Source: CAYXDO01 sp964463485 (GTDB lineage: Bacteria > Myxococcota > Kuafuiibacteriia > Kuafuiibacteriales > Kuafuiibacteriaceae). From it: a stretch of 9,765 nt of DNA. Below are positions 1-6,610 of the stretch, piece by piece (within the stretch, counting starts at the first letter, position 1; every line of letters starts with the position of its first letter). Position numbers and translations under genes: made by a program. The stretch spans positions 1 through 9,765 of the forward strand of contig CAYXDO010000255.1 in assembly GCA_964463485.1 (NCBI GenBank). The letters run 5' to 3'. The notes under the pieces are model-generated. The model had not been told where the DNA came from. It did not search any database and saw only the letters and a list, made by a program, of their open reading frames with translations.

Positions 1-136
1 ATCCGACCTCCGAATCCGACCTCCGAATCCGACCTCCGAATCCGACCTCCGACTCCGACCTCCGAATCCGACCTCCGAATCCGACCTCCGATCTCCGACT
101 CCGACCTCCGACTCAGACGTCCGACTCAGACTCGGA
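1..136. repeat. 13-bp tandem repeat array, running off the left edge
   Basis: The unit ATCCGACCTCCGA is repeated head to tail. Copies 1-4 (1-52) are identical, copy 5 starts with C instead of A, and copies 6-7 (66-91) are again perfect. A 7-base partial unit (92-98), one more copy (99-111) and two decayed copies (112-136) follow. Each unit is itself a near-duplication of TCCGAC/CTCCGA. The array starts at base 1, so its true length is unknown. Because 13 is not a multiple of three, a translated repeat would cycle all three frames every 39 bases. The array contains no stop on the plus strand, so its openness says nothing about coding. The graded decay towards 136 is typical of a slippage-grown minisatellite. 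Confidence 0.9.
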
Positions 137-649
137 CCCCGGTTGGTCTCGCTCAGAGCTTCGTGAGGCTCGAGCGGGAGCTCAATCAACTCAGCCGCCG
201 AGATCCTGACGCGCCCCTCGCAACCCAGACTTTTGCGCGATCGCGGAAAATGACACCCTCATCACCGGCGCTCCCGGAGTCCTCGGCAACGACGCCGATC
301 CTGAGAATGTCGTCGTGAGCGCGACCTATGCCTGCTCGGATGGTCATAACCCATTCTCCTTGCCTCCGTGTTCATTCTCCGTGCTCTCAGCGGTCGCCTT
401 GAGTCCTTCAGGTTCGACGGGCTCGCTCGAGCGTTCGATGCAATCAAGGCAGAGCTGTAGGGCTTCGTCCCCAGGGTGACGAGGAACGATCGCCGCTGGC
501 CTGAGCACCCGCCGCGGAACCCGAGTTGAGCGAAGGCCGCCCCAAGCCGGGTCAAATGGTCGCCGTCTTCGTCCTCGAAACCGCGGTCCGAGGCGCCGGC
601 AGCCTTGCCCTCCTTCGACGAGCTTCCGCCTTTCCAGCTCCTGCCCAGG
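137..649. other. Region without an intact gene, left of the operon
   Basis: No reading frame here has a credible start, ribosome-binding site and protein-like content together. Positions 148-250 on the plus strand read as a protein-like helical stretch (LAQSFVRLERELNQLSRR at 148-201), but in a different frame from the Ig-like relic that follows. From 341 to 649 I recognise nothing. The minus strand is open for about 100 codons past the stop of the DUF3570 gene, ending at 344, without recognisable protein features. I see no convincing stem-loop plus T-run for an operon terminator just downstream of 650. Confidence 0.6.
237..340 (+). pseudogene. Relic of a bacterial Ig-like / VCBS-type repeat domain
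   Basis: One plus-strand frame (codons starting at 243) reads AENDTLITGAPGVLGNDADP followed by ENVVVSAT. This matches the family signature of bacterial Ig-like and VCBS/cadherin-like repeats of large surface adhesins, where an acidic 'E..TL' strand leads into 'GVL.ND.D' and a valine-rich strand. Only about 30 residues of a domain usually near 90 are present. There is no start codon, an in-frame stop lies upstream at 207-209, and the match fades after about 340, so this is a fragment and not a gene. It may be the debris of a large secreted protein whose other parts lie to the left. The motif match is seen by eye; a profile search was not possible. Confidence 0.45.
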
Positions 650-1735
650 TCAGAGCTCGGCGTCCAACCCCAGACCCCCGATCCAGGCATGCCGAGTTGG
701 CAGCGAAGGGAAGTCTGGGTACTGGTTCCACATCCGACCCAGCTCGGCGGCCAGGCGCACGGGTCCCAAGGCCCACTCCAGATGCAGCAGAAGCCGGCCG
801 TTCCAGAGCGGGGACAGCTCCGCGTCCGCGGTGCGGTAGGCTGGGGCCTCGCCGTCGCTTCGCCGGTAGGAGGACTCATAGAACGAGGCGCCACTCTGCG
901 CGGTCCCTCGCGCCTCGGCCCGGATCAGGCATCGCTTCGAGAGGAGCTCCATCACCGCCGCGGCATCCCCGGTATGTCCGGTGACCCCCCAGTTGTCTCG
1001 TGAGAGCCGGTAGCCCGCGTGCAACGCGCTGGCTTCAGCAAACGCCCATGCCACCCGGATGGCGGCGGCCCCTGTGAACCTGTTGTCCGGGTGGCGTTCG
1101 CTCACCGCCGTCCGGTCACCGGTGAGCCCAGCCACACCGACATAGCGGTAGGGGCTCGCGAAACAGCCGAGCTCGTCGCTGCAGCTATAGGCCGTGGCGG
1201 TCGCGAGCCCGGTGAGCACGGTGGTCTTGGACGCGATCTGGGTCCACCCGAGATCGAGGCGATGGCCCAGCGCCTGGGACGAGAAGGCCGCCGAGTCCAC
1301 TCGGCCGATCGACTCGACGAGGAGCTGGTAACGCGCCGTCGCCCGCACCATGGAGTCCAGCAGCTCCTTGGTCAGGCCAAGCGAGGGCGCATGGACCGTG
1401 TGATCGGGCTCGGAGCTGAAGGTGTAGCCCCCCGAGACCTCCGTCTCCGGCGAGAGCGCGTGAGCCCCGGAGACTGCGGCTTGGTGGCGCTGCTCCGAAA
1501 AGCGGGTCGCCGAGGACACGACGTCGACGGTGAGCGCCTGGGTGGCGCCGGTGACGACGTCGACCGAGTAGTCGGCCGACAGGCGTGTGTTGCCCACCTG
1601 GAGGTCGTCTCGAACCGCAGGAGAGACGACCGAGAGCCTCGGGTCGTCGTAGACGTGCACACGGGATGTAGCCTTGTGCCTGACGGAGGCGCACCCGGCT
1701 ACGGCGGCGAGGACACAAGCTATCGACAGCCGCAT
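650..1735 (-). CDS. DUF3570 outer-membrane beta-barrel-like protein
   Basis: A 361-residue exported protein, last gene of the operon. It starts MRLSIACVLAAVAGC, a signal peptide with a lipobox-like V-A-G-C at residues 12-15. Lipidation is possible, though a barrel more often has a plain signal peptide. The segment at residues 56-84 (YSVDVVTGATQALTVDVVSS, then ATRFSEQRH) and the later R-D-N-W-G-V-T-G-H-T block match what I recall of DUF3570. That family consists of predicted beta-barrels of unknown function, typically encoded next to a DUF4266 lipoprotein, exactly as here. The rest is alternating polar/hydrophobic strands with aromatic residues, as in barrels. The frame is open further upstream to 1891, but that part lies inside the preceding genes. 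The ATG at 1735 is favoured by the signal peptide and overlaps the DUF4266 gene by 16 bases. The role is unknown; the context suggests surface redox or metal handling. Confidence 0.8.
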   Translation of the reverse strand: MRLSIACVLAAVAGCASVRHKATSRVHVYDDPRLSVVSPAVRDDLQVGNTRLSADYSVDVVTGATQALTVDVVSSATRFSEQRHQAAVSGAHALSPETEVSGGYTFSSEPDHTVHAPSLGLTKELLDSMVRATARYQLLVESIGRVDSAAFSSQALGHRLDLGWTQIASKTTVLTGLATATAYSCSDELGCFASPYRYVGVAGLTGDRTAVSERHPDNRFTGAAAIRVAWAFAEASALHAGYRLSRDNWGVTGHTGDAAAVMELLSKRCLIRAEARGTAQSGASFYESSYRRSDGEAPAYRTADAELSPLWNGRLLLHLEWALGPVRLAAELGRMWNQYPDFPSLPTRHAWIGGLGLDAEL

Positions 1736-1938
1736 GACGCGTTCTCGCCGGACGACGCTCCGATGGCGCTCTCTCGAAGCTCGGTGACGTGGGCCTCGAA
1801 GGCCGCGTCGAGCACCGGCTTGGCCAACATCGATCGCGACACGAGGCGGCTGCGCTCGTGAGGGGCCACGGTGCCGCAAGCCATGAGCCAAGCCATGAGC
1901 GCCAACGCGCTCGCGAGCAAGAGCAGTCGACGTCTCAT
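1720..1938 (-). CDS. DUF4266 small lipoprotein with C-terminal CGC motif
   Basis: A 72-residue predicted lipoprotein. Its signal peptide (residues 1-20, RRR then a leucine/alanine core) ends in the lipobox L-M-A-C, with Cys21 as the lipidated residue. The mature part is about 50 residues. It has a V-x-P-H-E-R motif at 24-29, a 'LAKPVLDAAFEAHVTELRE' helix, a small glycine/serine linker and a C-terminal S-C-G-C-R. This matches the DUF4266 layout as I know it: short lipoprotein, P-W-E-R near the N terminus, H...RE, and a glycine-rich tail ending CGCN. The function is unknown; the Cys-x-Cys tail could bind metal or take part in thiol redox (inference). The ATG overlaps the stop of the preceding gene as ATGA. 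A good GAGGAAGG ribosome-binding site lies at 1948-1955. The DUF3570 gene starts within its last codons. Confidence 0.82.
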   Translation of the reverse strand: MRRRLLLLASALALMAWLMACGTVAPHERSRLVSRSMLAKPVLDAAFEAHVTELRESAIGASSGENASCGCR

Positions 1939-2366
1939 GGGATGTCGCCTTCCTCGAGCACGGCCTCGATCCACGCGTGGAGCTGCCGGTAGTCGTAGTC
2001 CGCGGTGTCCACGAAAACCTGGACTCCGGCGTGGCCGCCGAGCGGCTTGGTGATCAGCATGGACTGCGACGCATCCCCAACACCCTGGAGGAAAACAGAC
2101 GCCTGGAGCAGATTGTGGCGGAGCTCCGCGTCCGACAGCGGCGTGTCCAGATAGACGTCGGCGCCGTCGAGTCGCCGACGGTGGACCGCGTAGACCGAGA
2201 ACGGGCGCTCGGCGCTGCCGTGACAGCTCGGGTTGGCGCAGCGGGCTGCGAACACCGGCTGGGCTCGATCGGCATAGGCCTCGACGCTGCCGGCGAGCGG
2301 CAGCGGCTCCGTCTCCGTTCCCGGAACGCAGCCGCCGAGCAGCAGGAGAGTTGCCCACCTACTCAT
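1935..2366 (-). CDS. Small c-type cytochrome lipoprotein (CX4CH)
   Basis: A 143-residue predicted lipoprotein. The signal peptide MSRWATLLLLGGC ends in a lipobox (L-G-G-C, Cys13). The mature protein begins with an acidic linker and then 'YADRAQPVFAARC', the usual lead-in of planctomycete-type cytochrome c domains ('...V.PI...C..CH'). The haem-binding site is C-A-N-P-S-C-H-G at about residues 43-50, a CX4CH rather than CXXCH. The C-terminal 'SMLITKPLGGHAG...WIEAVLEEG' is also typical: a loop with a possible distal His or Met ligand, followed by a final helix. One haem is expected. The start at 2366 is chosen for the GGAGGA at 2374-2379, seven bases upstream. It overlaps the end of the 961-residue multi-haem gene by 8 bases, and its own stop overlaps the DUF4266 start. 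It is a likely electron-transfer partner of the large upstream protein (inference). Confidence 0.8.
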   Translation of the reverse strand: MSRWATLLLLGGCVPGTETEPLPLAGSVEAYADRAQPVFAARCANPSCHGSAERPFSVYAVHRRRLDGADVYLDTPLSDAELRHNLLQASVFLQGVGDASQSMLITKPLGGHAGVQVFVDTADYDYRQLHAWIEAVLEEGDIP

Positions 2367-5244
2367 GGGGTGCTCCTCCGCGAAATGTCGCACCCAGCTC
2401 GATCCATCGGACCACCGTGAGCAACTCATCAGGAGTCACCGGGCCGTCGTGGGGCTCTGGGTGCGCGACTCCGGGTGTGGGTACGGACCCGCGGGCATCG
2501 AGCTCTCTTCCGCTGAGGCGCTCGACCAGGACGCTCGACCGCGCTCGGCCGTCCCCGTCATCGACATAGGCGCGACCGCCGCCCGAGCCCGCGCCCGACG
2601 CCAGCAAGCCCTCGTAGGCGCGCGTGAAGCGCTCCGTGGGTGTGCCGGAGAGGTCGAGGCCGGCCGCGGGCGTGCTGTGCCCGTGGCAGCGTACGCAGCG
2701 CCGATCCAGGATAGGTTGAACGTCCCGTACGAAGTCGAGCTCGATCCGCGTCGGAGCTCCGAGGACCGGAGGCCCAATGGGCCTCCTGGGATTCTGGCGC
2801 TCATGGCGGCTCGAGGACCGCGAGGCGCTGGTGACCGCGTCTGGAGCCTCGAGCTCGGGGGCGCGCGCGACTCCACCCGGATCCCCATGACAGGCCGCGC
2901 ACCGGGATCCATACCGGGCCATGCCGGCCGCGACCGAGATGCCTTGGGTGAGGATCTGGCCGGGAAGGGTGTAGAACCAGCGGTTGTGCATGGTCCCTAT
3001 CGCCATCCGGGAGACGTCGAGAGCTTGGACGCGAAACGGGACTCCGACGGGGACTCGGGCCTGAAAGCTGCCGTCGACCTGCAAGGGGAGCTCGGCCAAG
3101 ATGCGCGCGGGGCCATGCCGCCCAAGGGCCACGGACGTACCGCCGGATTGTCCGGGGACGGGAGAGCGGTCGGCGATCGTGAGGGGAAGATGCTCGACCA
3201 GTCGCACGTAGGCGGCCCCTTCGAGGGGCGTCTTCGTCCCGGAGGGGGACAGGTTCGCGAGCAACCCGTGGATCATCGGCACGCCTTGGTGCCTGAAGAT
3301 CGCCGTTGTCTCGTCGCTCGGCGGCAGCGCAGGCTCGGCCCGGACCGGGGCGCGGGTGGAGATCGGCTCGGGGTCCGTGAGCGCGGCGCCCGGCTCGTCG
3401 AGCAGCACGGTCGTGCGGCTCAGGGTCGGCCCAGCTCCATCAGCCTGTTCCACGAGCTCCAGGAGCTCGATGCGGGGTGTAAACGCAGTGGCCGCCGGGT
3501 CAGCCTGGTGGGCGGCGAGGATCCGACCGTCGGGGAGCGGTGCAGGGTCCCGGTAACCGCCATCCGCGATCGTGACCATCGGCGGCCGGTAGAGCTCCAG
3601 GGCCGGTTCGAGCGCCTGGGAGCGCGCGTTGATCTCGGGGCCGAAGTTCCGGTCGACGATCGCGAGCCCGCCGGCTTGCCACCGTGACGTGAGCTCCCCG
3701 ATGACGCTGACGTACCGGCCATCTGGCAGCTCTCGCATATCGTAAATGAGGGTCGCGAGCGGAGTGATACCGAAGTGCTGGTGGTACTCGGTGCGCAGGC
3801 TCGGCGGGAACCGGAAGATGTGGGCTCGCGCCTGGTCTGGGATGGCGTCGCGCAGGGCGCTGAAGGCGACCTCTCCGCCGGCCTCATCTCCGATGTCGAA
3901 GAAGACCGGTTTGCGCTCGACGTGGGGGGTGAAGGTCCAACGCCGGAGCGCGCCCGTGCTCGGGTCCAGAGAATAGAGGTCGGCGTCGAGACGCTCACCC
4001 TGGTCCGCGACCGCGCCGGCCCGGGTCGAGGCGAACCAGATGCTGCCGTCCGGTCCCCAGGTGGGATCCCGGTCGGTCGCCATGCCGCCTCCTGGGAGAG
4101 CGCCATTGCCAGAGGTGAGCTGGCGAGCTCGTCCCGTCACAAGCTCGAGGACCCAGAGGTGGTGACCTTCCTGTCGGCTCGTCCTCATCGCGAAGAGCAC
4201 CTGGGTTTCGTCGCGAGAGACGGCCGGATCTCGGACGTCGGCGGGCCCGGAGGGGTGGAGGAATGCCGTGAGATTTGCCGTGGAGGTCACCACCAGCGGA
4301 TCGACTCGGGCCAGGAAGAGGTCGCTTCCTGGGACGAACACGTCGAGGTCGAACGGGTGGCCTGATGCGACCGGCCCGCGAACATACACGAACCCGGAGA
4401 TGGGAAGCGCGTCGGCGCCCGCACAGTCGTGGCCGCTCCGTTCACGGCGCTCCGCGCAGATCCAACGGGTGAGGGCGGCGACGCCGTCGGTCGGCTCCCC
4501 GGCATAGAAGTCGAAGTTGAGCCCCTTGTGGACGATTCCGGCACCGAGGGGCTGGGACTTTCGGATGACCCGGGAGAGCAACGGGTAGCCGTCGAGCGAG
4601 GCCACGGCGAGGGTCTCGGCGTAGTTGTGGCGAGTCGCCGCGTTGGAGAATCGGCCCTCGTATCCGAGGTCGAGCCGGTACGGGATCCCGCCTGCCGTGG
4701 GCCCGTGGCAGTGTGAGGTCATACAGGTGGCATGACTGAGCACGGGCTGCACCGTATTTGCGAAGAGCACCTGTGAGTCCGTCAGGGGCTCGGGGTCCTC
4801 TCCGCCGCCCTCCTCGAGCGCGATCCAGCCGTAGATCGCGCGGTAGGACGGATCGCTCGGGCTGGAGAAGCTCTCACCCCCGAAGTGCCCGAGACCTCCG
4901 CGCCGCACGGACAGGGGCTTGCGCAGCAGCGTGGACAGCTCTGGCCCCTCGACGGTGTCGATCGTGCGCTTGGCGGCCTCGTACGCTCGATCGGGGTCGG
5001 CGAACCGGCCCGCTCCGTCGAGTCGGAACACGAGCTGATCCCAGTCGATGGTCTCACCCTGGAGCTCGGCGTCGGGCGCCACGCCATGGCAGATGGTGGC
5101 CGCGCACTGGCGTTCGAGGATAGGGCGCACTTCGGCGTCGAAGACGTCGCGGGGAGTCTGCGCTTGCGTGCAGGCGAGGGCGAGCAGCGGAGCGCCGAGC
5201 AGCACAGGCCATAGCTCGCGGTTCTGTTCCTCGGGTGTTCTCAT
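2359..5244 (-). CDS. Multi-haem protein with central beta-propeller, hydrazine synthase alpha-like
   Basis: A 961-residue exported protein. The N terminus has a signal peptide with lipobox-like L-A-L-A-C (Cys25). Residues 30-145 hold a cytochrome module with C-A-A-T-I-C-H (47-53), and residues 155-260 a second with C-M-T-S-H-C-H (174-180); both are CX4CH. The middle part, about 300-700, contains TolB/PD40-like propeller blades ('DPAVSRDETQVLFAMR', 'DRDPTWGPDGSIWFAS', 'LPDGRYVSVIG'). The C terminus carries two classical sites, C-A-A-C-H at 782-786 and C-V-R-C-H at 850-854, the latter after 'FVRDVQPILDRR'. This order, with 'QVLFAMR...HLWVLELVTGRARQLT', resembles proteins annotated as hydrazine synthase alpha-subunit middle-domain proteins. 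These occur widely outside anammox bacteria and mostly lack an assigned reaction. No hydrazine chemistry is implied. The ATG at 5244 has GGAG six bases upstream and begins the signal peptide; the open frame further up to 5655 lies inside the DHOR gene. Confidence 0.82.
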   Translation of the reverse strand: MRTPEEQNRELWPVLLGAPLLALACTQAQTPRDVFDAEVRPILERQCAATICHGVAPDAELQGETIDWDQLVFRLDGAGRFADPDRAYEAAKRTIDTVEGPELSTLLRKPLSVRRGGLGHFGGESFSSPSDPSYRAIYGWIALEEGGGEDPEPLTDSQVLFANTVQPVLSHATCMTSHCHGPTAGGIPYRLDLGYEGRFSNAATRHNYAETLAVASLDGYPLLSRVIRKSQPLGAGIVHKGLNFDFYAGEPTDGVAALTRWICAERRERSGHDCAGADALPISGFVYVRGPVASGHPFDLDVFVPGSDLFLARVDPLVVTSTANLTAFLHPSGPADVRDPAVSRDETQVLFAMRTSRQEGHHLWVLELVTGRARQLTSGNGALPGGGMATDRDPTWGPDGSIWFASTRAGAVADQGERLDADLYSLDPSTGALRRWTFTPHVERKPVFFDIGDEAGGEVAFSALRDAIPDQARAHIFRFPPSLRTEYHQHFGITPLATLIYDMRELPDGRYVSVIGELTSRWQAGGLAIVDRNFGPEINARSQALEPALELYRPPMVTIADGGYRDPAPLPDGRILAAHQADPAATAFTPRIELLELVEQADGAGPTLSRTTVLLDEPGAALTDPEPISTRAPVRAEPALPPSDETTAIFRHQGVPMIHGLLANLSPSGTKTPLEGAAYVRLVEHLPLTIADRSPVPGQSGGTSVALGRHGPARILAELPLQVDGSFQARVPVGVPFRVQALDVSRMAIGTMHNRWFYTLPGQILTQGISVAAGMARYGSRCAACHGDPGGVARAPELEAPDAVTSASRSSSRHERQNPRRPIGPPVLGAPTRIELDFVRDVQPILDRRCVRCHGHSTPAAGLDLSGTPTERFTRAYEGLLASGAGSGGGRAYVDDGDGRARSSVLVERLSGRELDARGSVPTPGVAHPEPHDGPVTPDELLTVVRWIELGATFRGGAPHE

Positions 5245-5250
5245 CTTCGG

Positions 5251-5254
5251 CTCC
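5251..5254 (-). promoter_or_regulatory. Ribosome-binding site deciding the start of the 961-residue multi-haem gene
   Basis: GGAG lies six bases before the ATG at 5244, in the 16-base gap after the DHOR stop. The frame is open far upstream, but only this start has both a Shine-Dalgarno sequence and a signal peptide. Confidence 0.6.
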
Positions 5255-5260
5255 AGGGGG

Positions 5261-6598
5261 TCAGAGGGAGCGGAGGAATGCGAGCAGGGCCTGGCGCCCG
5301 CTCGCCGGCAGCACTCGAAACTGCTCTTTCGAACGCTCGGCCTCCCCGCCATGCCACAGGATCGCCTCTTCGATGGTGCGGGCGCGGCCGTCGTGGAGGA
5401 AGGTGGAATAGGGCAGCACGGTCTGCGAGACCCCGAGGCCCCACAACGGGGCCGTGCGCCACTCCGTGCCTGACGCCAGGAAGTCCGGGCGGCCGTCGGC
5501 GAGGTCGAAGCCCATGTTGTGGAGGAGCAGGTCGGTATAGGGATGGATGGTCTGGTGGGCGAGGGCAGTGATCTCGTGATCGCCCGTCTGGAGCTCCTCC
5601 ACGTGGCAGGTCGCGCAGCCCGTGCTCCTGAACAGCGCCTCGCCCTCGGAGCCATCCCAGGGGTCGCGTCGCGGGACCGCGAGGGTTTGGGTATAGAAAG
5701 TGGCGGCCTCGAGCGTAGGGTCGTCGAGCTCCCTGCCGCCGTCGGGCTCCGGGAACATCGACGAGCTCACGCCCATGTCGTTGGCGTAGGCTGCGGCGGC
5801 CTGTTGCAGGAGGTTCGGGGTGTTGGCCTTCCAGCCAAAGCGGCCCACGGCCGCGGCGGAGCGGGACACGTCCCACACGGCGTTCGGCCGCCCCGAGACG
5901 CCGTCCCCGTCCTGGTCGTCCGGGTCCGCGAGGGCGAGGAGCTGCTCTTCCGGCACCGCCTCGAGGAGGCCGAGGCCGAATACGGGAGGCGGGATCCGGG
6001 GCGAGGTCATCACGTCTCCGGGGAGCGCCTGGCCGTTCGCGAGGCGAAGGTCCAGAGCAGGTCTCCGCAGCGAGAAGGGCTCTCCGTCGCCGTACTCTCC
6101 GGGGACCTCCACCCAGGTCAAGAGAATGGTCACCTCGGGCACTGCTCCATAGATGGCGTGATCCTGGAGCTGGGTTCCCAGACCTTCGACCGGCGCAGCG
6201 CCCCCCGGCACCGACGGCTCACCCCCTTGGATGCTCACGCGGACGAGGAGAGGGCTGCCAAGGGGGCCCTGGCCGGCGACCGGGAGCCCGCGCCCGTCGC
6301 GGATATGGCATTTCGTGCAGGCGTTGTTGTTGAACAGCGGTCCGAGACCCGGATTGACGACCGCGGGCGCCGACACGAAGGTGGCCTCGAAGGCCACGTC
6401 GCCCTCCAGGTGTCTCGACAGATCCGAGGCGGTCAGGTTCGGAGCCGGGAAGCTGTAGGCATTGGAGGAGCGATCGACGACGGTGGTGCCTCCGCCGGCC
6501 AGGGGGGGTTCGGGGCTCGCGCCAGGTCCACCCGCGCAAGCGACGAAGGTCCAACCGAGCGCCGCGGCGGGCAGGAATCCTGAGCTGGGTGTGCGCAT
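5261..6598 (-). CDS. Di-haem oxidoreductase, DHOR / DUF1111 family (putative peroxidase)
   Basis: A 445-residue predicted exported di-haem protein. The N terminus (MRTPSSGFLPAAALGWTFVAC) is a signal peptide with a possible lipidated Cys21. Haem site 1 is C-T-K-C-H at 94-98, preceded by 'GPLFNNNAC' and followed by 'IRDGRG'. Haem site 2 is C-A-T-C-H at 328-332, preceded by 'GEALFRSTG'. Between them lie the family hallmarks 'PPPVFGLGLLEAVPEEQLLA' (204-223), the Asp-rich 'DPDDQDGDGVSGRPN' (225-239) and 'GRFGWKA' (252-258). The C-terminal 'LLLHNMGFDLADGRPDF...WRTAPLWGLG' block is also typical. Members have been called thiol oxidoreductases or MauG/CcpA-like peroxidases; the substrate is usually unknown. 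In pseudomonads a homologue sits beside imelysin genes under iron control, and here the imelysin gene is 10 bases upstream. The start at 6598 is supported by GAGGAA six bases before it. Confidence 0.93.
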   Translation of the reverse strand: MRTPSSGFLPAAALGWTFVACAGGPGASPEPPLAGGGTTVVDRSSNAYSFPAPNLTASDLSRHLEGDVAFEATFVSAPAVVNPGLGPLFNNNACTKCHIRDGRGLPVAGQGPLGSPLLVRVSIQGGEPSVPGGAAPVEGLGTQLQDHAIYGAVPEVTILLTWVEVPGEYGDGEPFSLRRPALDLRLANGQALPGDVMTSPRIPPPVFGLGLLEAVPEEQLLALADPDDQDGDGVSGRPNAVWDVSRSAAAVGRFGWKANTPNLLQQAAAAYANDMGVSSSMFPEPDGGRELDDPTLEAATFYTQTLAVPRRDPWDGSEGEALFRSTGCATCHVEELQTGDHEITALAHQTIHPYTDLLLHNMGFDLADGRPDFLASGTEWRTAPLWGLGVSQTVLPYSTFLHDGRARTIEEAILWHGGEAERSKEQFRVLPASGRQALLAFLRSL

Positions 6599-6604
6599 CT
6601 TGGG

Positions 6605-6610
6605 TTCCTC
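6605..6610 (-). promoter_or_regulatory. Ribosome-binding site deciding the DHOR start
   Basis: GAGGAA lies six bases before the ATG at 6598 and overlaps the TGA stop of the imelysin gene (6609-6611), suggesting translational coupling. The frame stays open to 6994, but that extension is antisense-like low-complexity sequence inside imelysin. Confidence 0.65.

Noticed and set aside
1..136. CRISPR array
   Set aside because: The units are 13 bp, directly adjacent and without spacers, so this is a simple tandem repeat.
344..420. Minus-strand leader of a GxxExxY-type gene (MNTEARR start in a GGAGAATG-rich stretch)
   Set aside because: The DNA resembles leaders I associate with such genes, but nothing of the protein body follows, so it cannot be supported.
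262..894. 210-codon minus-strand frame
   Set aside because: It overlaps the end of the DUF3570 gene in another frame and continues into Arg/Ser-rich sequence with no motif or credible start.
2365..3687. 440-codon plus-strand frame, and similarly 5519-6583 and 1019-1861
   Set aside because: All are antisense shadows of the multi-haem, DHOR and DUF3570 genes, without recognisable motifs.
5245..5655. N-terminal extension of the multi-haem gene to 5655
   Set aside because: The extension lies inside the DHOR gene and is low-complexity; the signal peptide and ribosome-binding site place the start at 5244. The same reasoning excludes extending DHOR to 6994 and DUF3570 to 1891.
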